This document shows positions 1 to 11,629 of a DNA stretch of 64,000 nt, one piece after another. The first letter of the stretch is position 1. The number at the start of each line of letters is the position of its first letter. The position numbers and the translations under genes are program-made. The notes beneath the pieces were generated by a model. It saw only the letters and a list, made by a program, of their open reading frames with translations, was not told the DNA's origin and did no database searches. This DNA comes from Cryptosporangium phraense (GTDB lineage: Bacteria; Actinomycetota; Actinomycetes; Mycobacteriales; Cryptosporangiaceae): positions 1 through 64,000 of the forward strand of contig NZ_VIRS01000023.1 in assembly GCF_006912135.1 (NCBI RefSeq), given 5' to 3'.

Positions 1-713
1 CGGCGCGCGAGCCGCTCGGCGCGGGCCGCTCGGACGCGCGGGCCGCTCGGGGGCGCTTGGACGAACGGTGGGCGCGTTCGCGGCGAGCTGCGCACCCATA
101 CCCCTCGTGGCTTGACCGACCGAGCCCCCTTGGAGGGCGGGCCGATGAACTGGCTCGGGCCAGGTGGGCACGTGCAAGCCGGTGATGGCCTGTTGCCAGA
201 CCCGGTAGGCCCGAACGCGCTCGCTCGGGACGCGTCCGGCCGGGCAGGCGCGCTCAAGGCAGGCGGGCCCGTGCAGGTCTCGAGGCGCATTGGGCCGGGT
301 CGGCACGCTCAGGCCGGTACGCGCCCTCCACCAGTAGCGCATCGGTCGGTCGAATGCACTCGGGCAGGGCTAGGCAGGGCAGGGCCTGCCGAAGCGCCTC
401 ATCAGCGCGAACCAACCCGTCATCGCGATCGCACGCACCTACGCGGTCGCGCAGGCCGCGCGATACGCGAGGCAGCGCGATACGCGAGGCAGCGCGATAC
501 GCGAGGCAGCGCGATACGCGAGGCGACGCGATACGCGAGGCAGCGGGATACGCGCGGGGCGACGGGCGCCGCCAGGCGCGAAAACGGCGCGACGCGCGCG
601 CCGCCATGCGCACAAACGGAGCGCCGCGCGGGCGCCGCTACGCCCGAAGATGGCCCGATACGCGCCGCTACACGCCCGAACGGCACGAAGCGGGTCGGCG
701 GCCAACCCGATGG
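1..713. other. non-coding, very GC-rich stretch downstream of hisF
   Basis: No convincing gene is visible here. Open frames exist on both strands, but they are low-complexity Arg/Ala-rich products of the base composition and have no recognisable domain or start context. The stretch holds degenerate ggccgctcgg repeats near its left end and a regular 17-bp tandem repeat (461-562). hisF transcripts from the right would run into it. No clear intrinsic terminator was seen. Confidence 0.6.
461..562. repeat. 17-bp tandem repeat, six copies
   Basis: Six head-to-tail copies of a unit close to CGATACGCGAGGCAGCG start at 461, 478, 495, 512, 529 and 546. The first four are nearly identical; the last two carry substitutions. 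The 17-bp period is not a multiple of three, so the array shifts frame at every copy and is unlikely to be coding. There are no unique spacers, so it is not a CRISPR array. Function unknown. Confidence 0.85.
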
Positions 714-1484
714 TCAGCGGATCGGGCTACCCGTCGCCCTCAGAGTTTCCTTGACCTCTCCGATCGTGAGCTCTCCGAAATGGAAGACGCTGGCCGCGAG
801 CACCGCATCCGCGCCCGCTTCGATCGCAGGCGGGAAGTGCGACAGAGCCCCGGCCCCACCGCTCGCGATCACCGGGACGTCGACGACCTTGCGGACCGCG
901 GTGATCAGCGGGAGATCGTAGCCGTCCTTCGTGCCGTCGCCGTCCATCGAGTTGAGCAGGATCTCGCCGACCCCGTACTCCTGGCCCCGCTCGGCCCACT
1001 CGACCGCGTCGATGCCGGTGCCCCGGCGGCCGCCGTGGGTCGTCACCTCGAAGCCGCTCGGGGTGGGCGGGCCATCGACCACTCGGCGGGCGTCCACCGA
1101 GAGCACCACGCACTGGGAACCGAAGCGCTCGGCGGCCTCGCGCAGGAGCTCGGGCCGGGCGATGGCGGCCGTGTTGATGCCGACCTTGTCGGCCCCGGCG
1201 CGAAGCAGAGCGTCGACGTCGGCCGTCGTGCGGACGCCGCCGCCGACGGTGAGCGGGATGAACACGGTCTCGGCGGTGCGTCGGACGACGTCGAACGTGG
1301 TCTCGCGGCCGGACGAGGACGCGGTGATGTCGAGGAACGTGAGCTCGTCGGCGCCGGCCGCGTCGTAGGCGCGGGCGAGCTCGACCGGGTCACCGGCGTC
1401 GCGCAGGCGGGTGAAGTTGACGCCCTTGACGACCCGGCCGTTGTCGACGTCGAGACACGGGATGACCCGGACGGCCACCGTCAC
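714..1484 (-). CDS. hisF: imidazole glycerol phosphate synthase cyclase subunit HisF
   Basis: HisF is the cyclase half of imidazole glycerol phosphate synthase. It joins ammonia delivered by HisH to PRFAR, giving imidazole glycerol phosphate and AICAR in histidine biosynthesis in the cytosol. The 256-residue product is a typical (beta/alpha)8 barrel with the N-terminal motif [21 protein letters not shown]-like (the aspartate of CLDVD is catalytic) and the phosphate-binding segments VGGGVRT and ASGGAG. A GTG start is chosen because it precedes this conserved N-terminus and overlaps the priA stop as GTGA, so translation is probably coupled. It is the last gene of the his operon. Confidence 0.95.
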   Translation of the reverse strand: MTVAVRVIPCLDVDNGRVVKGVNFTRLRDAGDPVELARAYDAAGADELTFLDITASSSGRETTFDVVRRTAETVFIPLTVGGGVRTTADVDALLRAGADKVGINTAAIARPELLREAAERFGSQCVVLSVDARRVVDGPPTPSGFEVTTHGGRRGTGIDAVEWAERGQEYGVGEILLNSMDGDGTKDGYDLPLITAVRKVVDVPVIASGGAGALSHFPPAIEAGADAVLAASVFHFGELTIGEVKETLRATGSPIR

Positions 1485-2206
1485 GACGACACCGCCGCCA
1501 GCGCCTCGGGCAGCGTGAACGCCCCGGCATACAGCGCCTTGCCGACGATCGCGCCCTCGACACCCTGCGGAACCAGCGTCGCGAGCTCGCGCAGGTCGTC
1601 CAGCGTGGACACTCCTCCGGACGCGATCACCGGGCGGTCGGTGGCCGCGCACACCGACTTCAGCAGCTCGACGTTCGGGCCGGTCAGCGTGCCGTCGCGG
1701 CGCACGTCGGTGACGACGTACCGGGCGCAGCCCTCGGAGTCGAGCCGCGCGAGCACCTCGAACAGCTCACCACCTTCGCGGGTCCAGCCGCGGGCCGCCA
1801 GCGTCGTCCCGCGGACGTCGAGGCCGACCGCGATCCGGTCGCCGTACTCGGCGATGGCCTTGGCGCACCACTCCGGGTCCTCCAGGGCGGCGGTGCCGAT
1901 GTTCACGCGACGGCAGCCGGTCGCGAGCGCGGCGCGCAAGGACGCATCGTCGCGGATGCCGCCGGACAGCTCGACCTGGACGTCGAGAGCGCCCACGACC
2001 TGGGCGAGCTGGGCCGCGTTCGAGCCCCGGCCGAAGGCGGCGTCGAGGTCGACCAGGTGGATCCACTCGGCGCCGTCGCGCTGCCAGGTGAGGGCGGCCT
2101 CCAGCGGGTCGCCGTAGGAGGTCTCGCTGCCCGCCTCGCCCTGGACCAGCCGGACCGCCTGGCCGTCGGCGACGTCGACCGCGGGAAGCAGCTCGAGCCT
2201 TGTCAT
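1481..2206 (-). CDS. priA: phosphoribosyl isomerase A (HisA/TrpF bifunctional, PriA)
   Basis: This 241-residue (beta/alpha)8 barrel isomerises ProFAR to PRFAR in histidine biosynthesis. In actinobacteria the family (PriA) usually also performs the TrpF step of tryptophan synthesis. The sequence starts [15 protein letters not shown], with the catalytic aspartate in AVDV, and has SGGIRDD, NIGTAAL and the PriA-type [13 protein letters not shown] segment carrying the second catalytic aspartate. The ATG overlaps the stop of the preceding membrane-protein gene (ATGA) and has a GGAG ribosome site ten bases upstream. The dual activity is inferred from the family. Confidence 0.93.
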   Translation of the reverse strand: MTRLELLPAVDVADGQAVRLVQGEAGSETSYGDPLEAALTWQRDGAEWIHLVDLDAAFGRGSNAAQLAQVVGALDVQVELSGGIRDDASLRAALATGCRRVNIGTAALEDPEWCAKAIAEYGDRIAVGLDVRGTTLAARGWTREGGELFEVLARLDSEGCARYVVTDVRRDGTLTGPNVELLKSVCAATDRPVIASGGVSTLDDLRELATLVPQGVEGAIVGKALYAGAFTLPEALAAVSS

Positions 2207-2562
2207 TGAACTCTCCGGGAGTAATCGGTACGGGTCAGGGCGAGCAGGACGGGCGCGAGCAGTAACGCGAGGACGACCGCGCCGATCCGGAGGGCCCACG
2301 AGTCGATCGTGAGGAACACGACGACGATCGCGACGAGCAGCCCCATCACGATCGCCGACACCTGCGCCCGGTCGCGGGGCGACCGCATCCGCCCGGTGCG
2401 CCGACCCCGCCGGGCGGCACCGCCCGGGGTCAGCGCGCGGATCGCGTGCCAGGGCGCGGTGAGGATCGCCCGCCGGCGGGCGCGCCGCGAGGCCCGCCGC
2501 CGGGCCCGCTCCGCCTCGGCCTCCCGAACGGCCCGCGCCCGGGCCCGGGCACCCTTAGTCAT
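2203..2562 (-). CDS. small basic membrane protein in the his operon
   Basis: A 119-residue protein of unknown function. Its first ~60 residues are extremely rich in Arg and Ala. Two hydrophobic segments follow, at about residues 70-85 ([18 protein letters not shown]) and 90-108 ([19 protein letters not shown]), which look like a transmembrane hairpin, and the tail is short and basic. It lies 24 nt after hisH and ends overlapping the priA start (ATGA), so it is a co-translated member of the his operon. I recognise no enzymatic domain. A small protein at this place is common in actinobacterial his operons. Confidence 0.75.
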   Translation of the reverse strand: MTKGARARARAVREAEAERARRRASRRARRRAILTAPWHAIRALTPGGAARRGRRTGRMRSPRDRAQVSAIVMGLLVAIVVVFLTIDSWALRIGAVVLALLLAPVLLALTRTDYSRRVQ

Positions 2563-2586
2563 CGGACGCCCTAGGTTCCGGCGACC

Positions 2587-3194
2587 TCACGACAGTCCCC
2601 GCACCCAGTTCGCCAGGACCGCCGCCCCGGCGTCGCCGGACTTCTCCGGGTGGAACTGCGTCGCCGCCACCGCGCCACGCTCGATCGCGGCCAAGAACGG
2701 CTCGTCGTGCTCCGACGTCGTCAGCACGCCGTCGATGCCGGTCGCCGCCGCCGCATAGGAGTGGACGAAGTAGAACCGCTCGTCCTCGACCCCTCGGAAC
2801 AGCGACGACCCCGCCCCGGCCGAGACCGTGTTCCACCCCATGTGCGGGATCCGCTCGGCGGTCAGCCGCGTCACCCCGCCCGGGAACACCCCGAGCCCGT
2901 GCGTCCGCACCCCGTGCTCGACGCCGAACTCGAACAGCACCTGCATGCCGACGCAGATCCCGAGCACCGGCCGCGAGTCCGCCACCCGCTCGTGCACGAC
3001 CTCGGCCGCACCGAGCTTCTCGATGCCGGCCATGCAGGCCGCGTACGCGCCGACGCCCGGCACGACCAGCCCGTCGGCCGAGGCGGCCAGCGACAGATCC
3101 GGCGTCACGGTCACCGAGGCGCCCGCCCGCACGAGCGCCCGCTCGGCCGACCGCAGATTCCCCGACCCGTAGTCGAGGACGACCACGCTCGGGC

Positions 3195-3198
<4 letters not shown>
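2587..3198 (-). CDS. hisH: imidazole glycerol phosphate synthase glutaminase subunit HisH
   Basis: HisH is the class I glutamine amidotransferase that releases ammonia from glutamine and channels it to HisF. The 203-residue product shows the full triad: nucleophile Cys82 in GICVGMQ, and His183 and Glu185 in QFHPEK. The N-terminus [13 protein letters not shown] is typical. Its ATG overlaps the hisB stop (ATGA). The length is normal for the family and nothing is missing. Confidence 0.95.
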
Positions 3199-6183
<2,985 letters not shown>

Positions 6184-6190
6184 GGCTAAG

Positions 6191-6196
6191 AGTCTA
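6191..6196 (-). promoter_or_regulatory. candidate -10 box of the his operon (leaderless)
   Basis: TAGACT reads toward hisD and ends eight bases before its GTG start, where a transcription start would coincide with the start codon. No convincing -35 hexamer is seen 17 bases further up (ACTAAA at 6214-6219 is weak). Leaderless transcripts are common in actinobacteria. Confidence 0.45.
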
Positions 6197-6316
6197 CGGA
6201 GCGGGCCGACAGGTTTAGTGCCGTGGTTACCGCGCTCACGTGCGGGTAGGCCCGCCGGTTGGTGTGGCAACCGACGCAGCGACGGCGTTCAGCGCGCAGC
6301 GTTGCGACTCCACTCC

Positions 6317-6322
6317 TACCCT
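6317..6322 (+). promoter_or_regulatory. candidate -10 box of the LON-domain gene (leaderless)
   Basis: TACCCT lies seven bases before the GTG at 6330, and no ribosome-binding sequence is present between them. This is the spacing expected for a leaderless transcript. The -35 region is not recognisable. Confidence 0.4.
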
Positions 6323-6329
6323 GAACGAC

Positions 6330-7037
6330 GTGGCCGAGATCATTCCGCTCTTTCCACTCGGCACCGTCCTGTTTCCGGGAGTGGTGCTGCCGCTCCATAT
6401 CTTCGAGCCGCGCTACCGCGCGCTGATCCGTGACCTGATGGCCGCGGAGCCCGACGCCCGTCAGTTCGGCGTGCTCGCGATCCGGCAGGGCTGGGAGGTC
6501 GGCGAGGACGCGGTGACCGCGCTGTACGACGTGGGGTGCACCGCCGAGCTGCGTCAGGTGCACCCGTACCGGGACGGGCGGCTCGACGTCGTCTCGGTCG
6601 GGCGCGACCGGTTCCGGCTGATCGAGGTGCTGCCCGGTGAGCCCTACCTGCGGGGACGGGTCGAACGCCGGCCCGAGCCCGAGCTCGACGCCCGGGCCGG
6701 CGAGGAGGCCGAGGTGCTGGCGGGCGGCGTCCGGGAGGTGTTCGCCCGGTGCCGGACGCTACTGCACGCGACGCTGCGGGCCGGTGAGGACTCGTCGGAG
6801 CGGCCGGCGCTGCCCGCGCTGCCGCTGCCGAACGACCCGGCGATGCTCTCGTACCTGGTCGGGTCGGCCGCGCCGCTCACGCTCGACGACCAGCAGAGCC
6901 TGCTGGCGATCGACGACCCGGTGAGCCGGCTGCGGCGTCAGCTGCGGCTGCTCAAGCGCGAGGCGACGATGCTCTCCCGGCTGCACGCGGTGCCGGTGCC
7001 GCTGGCCGAGCTGCGGGTCGACCAATCCCCCAACTGA
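6330..7037 (+). CDS. LON substrate-binding-domain protein (LON peptidase N-terminal-like)
   Basis: A 235-residue protein consisting mostly of the N-terminal substrate-binding domain of Lon proteases (PF02190 type). The family pattern IPLFPLGTVLFPGVVLPLHIFEPRYR lies close to the N-terminus. The AAA+ and protease domains of Lon are absent, as in the stand-alone family members of actinobacteria. Its exact role is unknown; protein quality control is the usual guess. GTG 6330 is preferred to an upstream start because it places the conserved LFPLG motif at the normal position. It is transcribed divergently from hisD. Confidence 0.85.
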   Translation: MAEIIPLFPLGTVLFPGVVLPLHIFEPRYRALIRDLMAAEPDARQFGVLAIRQGWEVGEDAVTALYDVGCTAELRQVHPYRDGRLDVVSVGRDRFRLIEVLPGEPYLRGRVERRPEPELDARAGEEAEVLAGGVREVFARCRTLLHATLRAGEDSSERPALPALPLPNDPAMLSYLVGSAAPLTLDDQQSLLAIDDPVSRLRRQLRLLKREATMLSRLHAVPVPLAELRVDQSPN

Positions 7038-7071
7038 GCCGATCCCCCACCTGAGCCGGTCCCCCACCTGA
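7026..7071. repeat. three degenerate tandem repeats between convergent genes
   Basis: The sequence TCCCCCACCTGAGCCG is repeated about three times with a period near 17 bases. It spans the stop codon of the LON-domain gene and the gap before the end of the next, convergent gene. No stem-loop with a U-run is evident, so a terminator role is not supported. Confidence 0.6.
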
Positions 7072-7074
7072 CCG

Positions 7075-7791
7075 TCACTGGTCCGGCGGTCGGTCTCCCC
7101 AGTGGCGGCCGTGCTCGCGGTTCAGGCCCGGGTCGACCTTCAGGTCGGGATACCGGCTCCACGCGGCCACGACGACGTACCCCAGCACGGCCATCAGCGG
7201 CTCGAGGAACAGCAGGCCCTTGGCGTTCAGCTCGACCGGCATCGGGAACTGGCGCCCGGGCGCCGCGTGCTGGAGCAGCGAGTCGTACTCGTCGCGGCCC
7301 CACCACGTCCCGAGCTTCCAGCTGACGAACCCCGCGGCCAGGCACCCGGCGGCCAGCCCCACCAGCACGATCGGCCCGCGCCAGCGGCGGGCCAGGTACG
7401 CGATCGGCCCGAGCAGCAGCCCGGCCGCGAGCGCCAGCCCGCCGTACGTCGCCTGGGCGCCGAACGAGGACTCGCCGTAGTACTCGGCCAGGATCGGCCC
7501 GTTGGCCGTCATCAGCACCGGCACGTGCGGGCCGATCGTCCCCCAGAGGACGCCGTTGATCGCCCCGGACGCGGCCACCACCAGCGCCAGCACGACGGCC
7601 GCGATCACGTCCCGCCAGGCCGTCGAGGCCCGGATCCCGGTCATCAGCGCGGCCGGCGACAGCCCGGGCGGATCTTCCGGCTCCTCACCGGCGTGACGCC
7701 TGCGCACCGGCACGAGTTCGGTGGAATGGCTGAGCCCGGCCGCCGGTCGCGGCGTCGTCACGCCGTCCGGACCCGGCGATTCATGGCGCAC
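7075..7791 (-). CDS. four-helix membrane protein (DUF2567-like)
   Basis: A 238-residue integral membrane protein with about four hydrophobic segments: DVIAAVVLALVVAASGAI, YGGLALAAGLLLGPIAYL, GPIVLVGLAAGCLAAGFVSW, and LLFLEPLMAVLGYVVVAAW near the end. The pattern and the neighbourhood of his genes resemble the DUF2567 family of actinobacteria; this is recognition by pattern only. The function is unknown. The start is uncertain: GTG 7791 gives a 50-residue soluble leader, while later GTG/ATG codons (for example 7644) would start just before the first helix. Confidence 0.7.
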   Translation of the reverse strand: MRHESPGPDGVTTPRPAAGLSHSTELVPVRRRHAGEEPEDPPGLSPAALMTGIRASTAWRDVIAAVVLALVVAASGAINGVLWGTIGPHVPVLMTANGPILAEYYGESSFGAQATYGGLALAAGLLLGPIAYLARRWRGPIVLVGLAAGCLAAGFVSWKLGTWWGRDEYDSLLQHAAPGRQFPMPVELNAKGLLFLEPLMAVLGYVVVAAWSRYPDLKVDPGLNREHGRHWGDRPPDQ

Positions 7792-7807
7792 CGCTCAACC
7801 ATAGTGC

Positions 7808-8827
7808 TCACCGGCCCCACCCCTGGACGAGAGCCGCCGACGCGTCCAGCCAGGCCCGCCGGGTCTGTTCGGCGATGCCCGAGAACGAGATCGTGGACCC
7901 GGACTCCAGCGCCGGGTCGTAGGGGATCACCGCGACCGCCCGGGTGCGGTGGGAGAAGTGGTCGACCAGCTCGTCGAGCAGCGGCGACGGGATCGGGCTG
8001 GGGCACGACAGGATCGTCACGCCGTCGGCGACCAGGTCGGCGTACCCGTCTTCTTCGAGCAGGTCGAGCATCCAGTCGGCGGTGAACGCCGAATCCTCCC
8101 GCGGAAGCGTCGTGATCACCATGCGGTCGGTCTGCTCGATGACCGTCTTCCAGTTCGGGCTCTCGACGTTGTTGCCGGTGTCGACGCAGACGATGTCGTA
8201 CGCCCTGGTGAGCAGCGTCATCAGGCGACGGACCGTGTCGGGGTCGAGCGCGCGGGCGACCCGGGGGTCTTCGTCGCCGGCCAGCACGTCGAACGAGCCG
8301 TCGTTCGAGTGCCGCAGGTAGTTCTCGAGCACCTCGGCGATGCCGTGGCCCTGGTTGATCGCGGTCTCGACGTCGGTGAGGTCGTGGATCAGGTGCTTGA
8401 TCGTGCGGGCGTGCCGGGCCGTGCCCGCGCGTAACCCGAGCGTGCCCCGCAGCTCGTTGTCGTCCCAGGCCAGCACGCCGCCGCCGCGCACGCTGCCGAG
8501 CGTCGCAGCGGCCAGCACGGTGGCGGTGGTCTTGTGGACGCCGCCCTTCGGGTTGACGAACGCGACCGCCTTCGGGCGCCCGACGTCGCCCCGGATGACC
8601 TCGATCGCCTGCTGCACGGGCACGGTGCCGACCAGCGGGGGCGGCGGATAGTCGGGGATCTCATAGCCGGTGCGCTGCGGCGGAACCACCGGAGGAGGCG
8701 CCAGAGGGGGCGCGAGCGGCCGGGACACCCCGGCCGGGCGCGGCCGACTGCGGTTCCGGCCGAGTAACGCACGCCAGCGTCGAACCGCTTCACCGCGGTC
8801 GGCGGGCTCAGTGGGCCCCACCGCCAC
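7808..8827 (-). CDS. MinD/ParA-like ATPase with Pro-rich N-terminus
   Basis: A 339-residue P-loop ATPase of the MinD/ParA group. A Pro-rich linker occupies about residues 30-66. The deviant Walker A motif is NPKGGVHKTT (residues 92-101), with the signature first lysine kept. VCVDTGNN serves as the switch/Walker B region. The histidine in GGVHKT replaces the usual glycine and is typical of a branch found in actinobacteria, some members of which sit near type VII secretion genes. No partner gene (ParB, MinC, ESX) is beside it, so its cargo is unknown. A second in-frame GTG six bases downstream fits the GGGGAG site better. Confidence 0.8.
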   Translation of the reverse strand: MAVGPTEPADRGEAVRRWRALLGRNRSRPRPAGVSRPLAPPLAPPPVVPPQRTGYEIPDYPPPPLVGTVPVQQAIEVIRGDVGRPKAVAFVNPKGGVHKTTATVLAAATLGSVRGGGVLAWDDNELRGTLGLRAGTARHARTIKHLIHDLTDVETAINQGHGIAEVLENYLRHSNDGSFDVLAGDEDPRVARALDPDTVRRLMTLLTRAYDIVCVDTGNNVESPNWKTVIEQTDRMVITTLPREDSAFTADWMLDLLEEDGYADLVADGVTILSCPSPIPSPLLDELVDHFSHRTRAVAVIPYDPALESGSTISFSGIAEQTRRAWLDASAALVQGWGR

Positions 8828-8904
8828 CTCCCCGAGCTCGACGCCGCTGGAGTCAGCCTACGTACCTTCCGCCTCGTTGTGCTCGCCGGTGACGAACTGG
8901 TCGG

Positions 8905-9885
8905 TCATCCGACCAGATCGGCCGCGTACTCGGCGTACGGAAACGACTTGGCGAACGGGTACTCGACGGTTTCCGAGAGGTCGTGCAGCTCACGGGACCC
9001 GGGGAGCTGCTCGTAGCCGAGCCGCGCGTAGAACCGGTGGGCGTCGAGGAAACGGGTGTCGCTCCACAGCTCGAGCTGCCGGACGCCCAGCCGGACCGCC
9101 TCGTCTTCGACCAGCGACGTGAGCACCTCACCCAGGCCGTGCCGCCGCGCCGACGCGCTCACGTACAGGGACTTGAGCTCCGCGGTGTCGGGATCCGGCC
9201 CCGGCCGGATGCCGACCGAGCCGACGACCGTGCCGCCGAGCTCGGCGACCCACAGGCGGCCGCCGTGGGTGGCGTAGTACGTGGCCGGGGCCCGCAGCCA
9301 CGGCTCCTCGCCGTCGACGTCGAGCACGCAGCCCGGGTACTCGGCCCACGTCGTGCCGATCAGCTCGATCAGCGCCTCGGAGTCGGAATCGGCCACCGGG
9401 CGGATCACCGGCAGCTCCTTCCGCATCTCGACGTGCCGGATGCCGGCCTCCTCGAACTCGCTGCCCACCGGGGTGTAGCCGGCCTTGGCGTAGAACTCGC
9501 GCGCGTGCACCTGGGCGTGCAGCTCGATCGCCGGGTTGCCGCGCCGGATCGCGGCCCGCTCGAGCCCCCGCAGCACGGCCCGGCCCACGCCGCTGCCCCG
9601 CAGCTCGGCGCGGACCGCCATCCGCCCGACCCGGCCCGGCGCCGGTGGCTCGCCGAGCAGCCGGCCGGTGCCCGCGAGCCGCGGTGGCACGCCCACCGAG
9701 GCCTCGGGGTCGGACTCCCACGCGCAGACGTGCACGGCCACGTCGTCGAACTCGTCGCGCTCGATCTCGACGGGCACGTTCTGCCCGACGACGAACACGT
9801 CGTGACGGAGCGCGAACACCGCTGGCATCTCGGCCGGGGTCGCGACCGTGACCCAGAGTGAGCCCGAGCGAGTCTTCATGTGCAT
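8905..9885 (-). CDS. tandem GNAT acetyltransferase
   Basis: A 326-residue protein made of two GCN5-related N-acetyltransferase domains. The first (about residues 5-158) carries an acetyl-CoA loop RGSGVG at 96-101 and resembles the ElaA type. The second (about 160-326) carries RRHGLG at 247-252 and ends with a typical LWSDTRFLDAHRFYARLGYE motif. The substrate is unknown. The ATG at 9885 is chosen because AAGGA lies eight bases upstream; the frame is open further up without a start signal. No operon partner is evident. Confidence 0.85.
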   Translation of the reverse strand: MHMKTRSGSLWVTVATPAEMPAVFALRHDVFVVGQNVPVEIERDEFDDVAVHVCAWESDPEASVGVPPRLAGTGRLLGEPPAPGRVGRMAVRAELRGSGVGRAVLRGLERAAIRRGNPAIELHAQVHAREFYAKAGYTPVGSEFEEAGIRHVEMRKELPVIRPVADSDSEALIELIGTTWAEYPGCVLDVDGEEPWLRAPATYYATHGGRLWVAELGGTVVGSVGIRPGPDPDTAELKSLYVSASARRHGLGEVLTSLVEDEAVRLGVRQLELWSDTRFLDAHRFYARLGYEQLPGSRELHDLSETVEYPFAKSFPYAEYAADLVG

Positions 9886-9923
9886 TGCCACGATCCTTCG
9901 TACGTATCGAACAGCGCTTCGAA

Positions 9924-10703
9924 TCAGTTGTGACCGACCGCGGACCGAGACGGCGTCGCGCTCGGACCGGCAGCAGTATCGGACGGCGGACCGACAGTTC
10001 CGGATTGCTCCGGCAGCAGCGGCACGAAGGTCGCCCGATCCAGCCGGGTGACCTCGGGCGCCGGGTCCACGACCCGGATCCCCGGCCGCTGCGCGAGCGT
10101 CCGCAGCTGCGCGGGCGTCCCCCGCACGACCGCCCCGTAGACGCACGCGCACAGGCTCCGGTAGGCCGCCGCTTCCCGCCGTTGCACGGCCGCCTCCTGC
10201 GCGTACACCTGCTTCAACTCGCTCGTCCCGGCCGACGCCGCCGAGCTCGCCGCCGTCGTCGCGGCCCTCTCCTTCGCGGTCGCGGTGCGACGCATCCCGG
10301 TCGGGACGTCCACCGTCAGCCGGTCGACGACGAGCGTGACCAACTGCGTCTGGACGTCCGGCAGCGGCACCCGGGCGACGACCCGGCTCACGTCGACGCC
10401 GGTCAGTAGGGAGGCCAGGGCGGCCGGGCGCTGGTACCCGGTGAGCGAGACCAGTGCCCAGGTGGGCTGGTTCCGGGACCCGTCCAGCTCGTGCGAAGCG
10501 GCGGCTCGGTAGGCGTCCACCGGTTGACCGTCGGCCGGACCGACGCGGGGGACGTTCGAGACCGTGTCGTCGACCGGGGCCGACCGGGTCCCGGCCCGGT
10601 AGGCGACGACGACGAGGCCGACGACGAGCAGGAGCGTGACCATCGCGGTCCAGGACCGCGACAACCGGCGCGCGCCCAGGGCCAGCCTTCGCAGGACCTT
10701 CAC
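9924..10703 (-). CDS. membrane-anchored protein of unknown function
   Basis: A 259-residue protein with one N-terminal membrane anchor (about residues 19-36, [19 protein letters not shown]) after a basic stretch, then an extracytoplasmic part. An Ala/Thr/Ser-rich, probably helical or coiled segment near the middle ([20 protein letters not shown]) is followed by two cysteines in SLCACVYG. I do not recognise a family. Its GTG overlaps the stop of the pseudouridine synthase gene (GTGA), so the two are co-translated. Confidence 0.7.
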   Translation of the reverse strand: MKVLRRLALGARRLSRSWTAMVTLLLVVGLVVVAYRAGTRSAPVDDTVSNVPRVGPADGQPVDAYRAAASHELDGSRNQPTWALVSLTGYQRPAALASLLTGVDVSRVVARVPLPDVQTQLVTLVVDRLTVDVPTGMRRTATAKERAATTAASSAASAGTSELKQVYAQEAAVQRREAAAYRSLCACVYGAVVRGTPAQLRTLAQRPGIRVVDPAPEVTRLDRATFVPLLPEQSGTVGPPSDTAAGPSATPSRSAVGHN

Positions 10704-11629
10704 GACTCGGCGCGGACGCGGTCCAACGCGGTCTGCAGGTCGGCCGGGTACTCGCTGGTGAACTCGACCCACTCGCCGGTGGCCGGGTGCTCGAACCCCA
10801 GCCGCATCGCGTGCAGCCACTGCCGGGTGAGGCCGAGGCGGGCCGCGAGCGTCGGATCCGCGCCGTAGGTGAGGTCGCCGACGCAGGGGTGGCGCAGCGC
10901 GGAGAAGTGCACCCGGATCTGGTGCGTGCGGCCGGTCTCCAGCGTCACCTCGAGCAGCGACGCGGCCCGGAACGCCTCCAGCGTGTCGTAGTGCGTCACG
11001 CTCGGCTTGCCGCCGGCCACCACCGCGAACCGCCAGTCGGACGAGGGGTGCCGGTCGATCGGCGCGTCGATCGTGCCGCGGCTCGGGTCGGGGTGGCCCT
11101 GGACCAGCGCGTGGTAGACCTTGCTGACCTCGCGCTCCTTGAACGCGCGTTTGAGCAGCGTGTAGGCCCGCTCGCTGGTGGCCAGCACCATCAGCCCGGT
11201 CGTACCGGCGTCCAGGCGGTGCACGACGCCCTGGCGCTCGGCCGCGCCGGACGTCGAGATCCGGTAGCCCATCGCGGCCACGCCCCCGACGACGGTCGGG
11301 CCGGTCCAGCCCGGGCTCGGGTGCGCGGCCACCCCGACCGGCTTGTCGACGACGACGATGTCGTCGTCGGCGTACACGACCCGCAGGCCGGGGACGGGTT
11401 CCGGGTTGGCCGACGGCGGAGCCGGGGGCGCCGGGAGGGTCACGTCCAGCCAGGACCCGGCCGAGACCCGGTCGGACTTGCCGGCCGGGGTGCCGTCGAG
11501 CGAGGCGTCACCGGCCTCGATGACGCCCGCGGCCGCGGTGCGGGACAGACCGAACAACCGGGCCAGCGCGGCGTCCAGCCGCATGCCTTCCAACCCGTCG
11601 GGGACGGGGAGGGAACGATGCTCAGTCAT
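10700..11629 (-). CDS. rluD: RluD-type 23S rRNA pseudouridine synthase
   Basis: A 309-residue pseudouridine synthase of the RluA/RluD family, which isomerises uridines in RNA, usually helix 69 of 23S rRNA. The N-terminus is an S4 RNA-binding domain ([21 protein letters not shown]). The catalytic aspartate is in [14 protein letters not shown], and [11 protein letters not shown] is the conserved third motif. It follows lspA with an 8-nt overlap, a conserved lspA-rluD arrangement in bacteria. The exact target uridines cannot be read from the sequence. Confidence 0.9.
   Translation of the reverse strand: MTEHRSLPVPDGLEGMRLDAALARLFGLSRTAAAGVIEAGDASLDGTPAGKSDRVSAGSWLDVTLPAPPAPPSANPEPVPGLRVVYADDDIVVVDKPVGVAAHPSPGWTGPTVVGGVAAMGYRISTSGAAERQGVVHRLDAGTTGLMVLATSERAYTLLKRAFKEREVSKVYHALVQGHPDPSRGTIDAPIDRHPSSDWRFAVVAGGKPSVTHYDTLEAFRAASLLEVTLETGRTHQIRVHFSALRHPCVGDLTYGADPTLAARLGLTRQWLHAMRLGFEHPATGEWVEFTSEYPADLQTALDRVRAES

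Noticed and set aside
461-562. Possible CRISPR array
   Set aside because: Direct 17-bp tandem copies without spacers, no cas genes in the window.
706-726. CCCGAT/ATCGGG inverted repeat at the hisF stop as a terminator
   Set aside because: Only 6 bp, overlaps the last hisF codons and has no U-run.
354-2117. 587-codon plus-strand ORF across 354-2117
   Set aside because: Its right part is antisense to hisF and priA, both certain genes, and its left part is Arg/Ala low-complexity. It is a GC-rich shadow frame.
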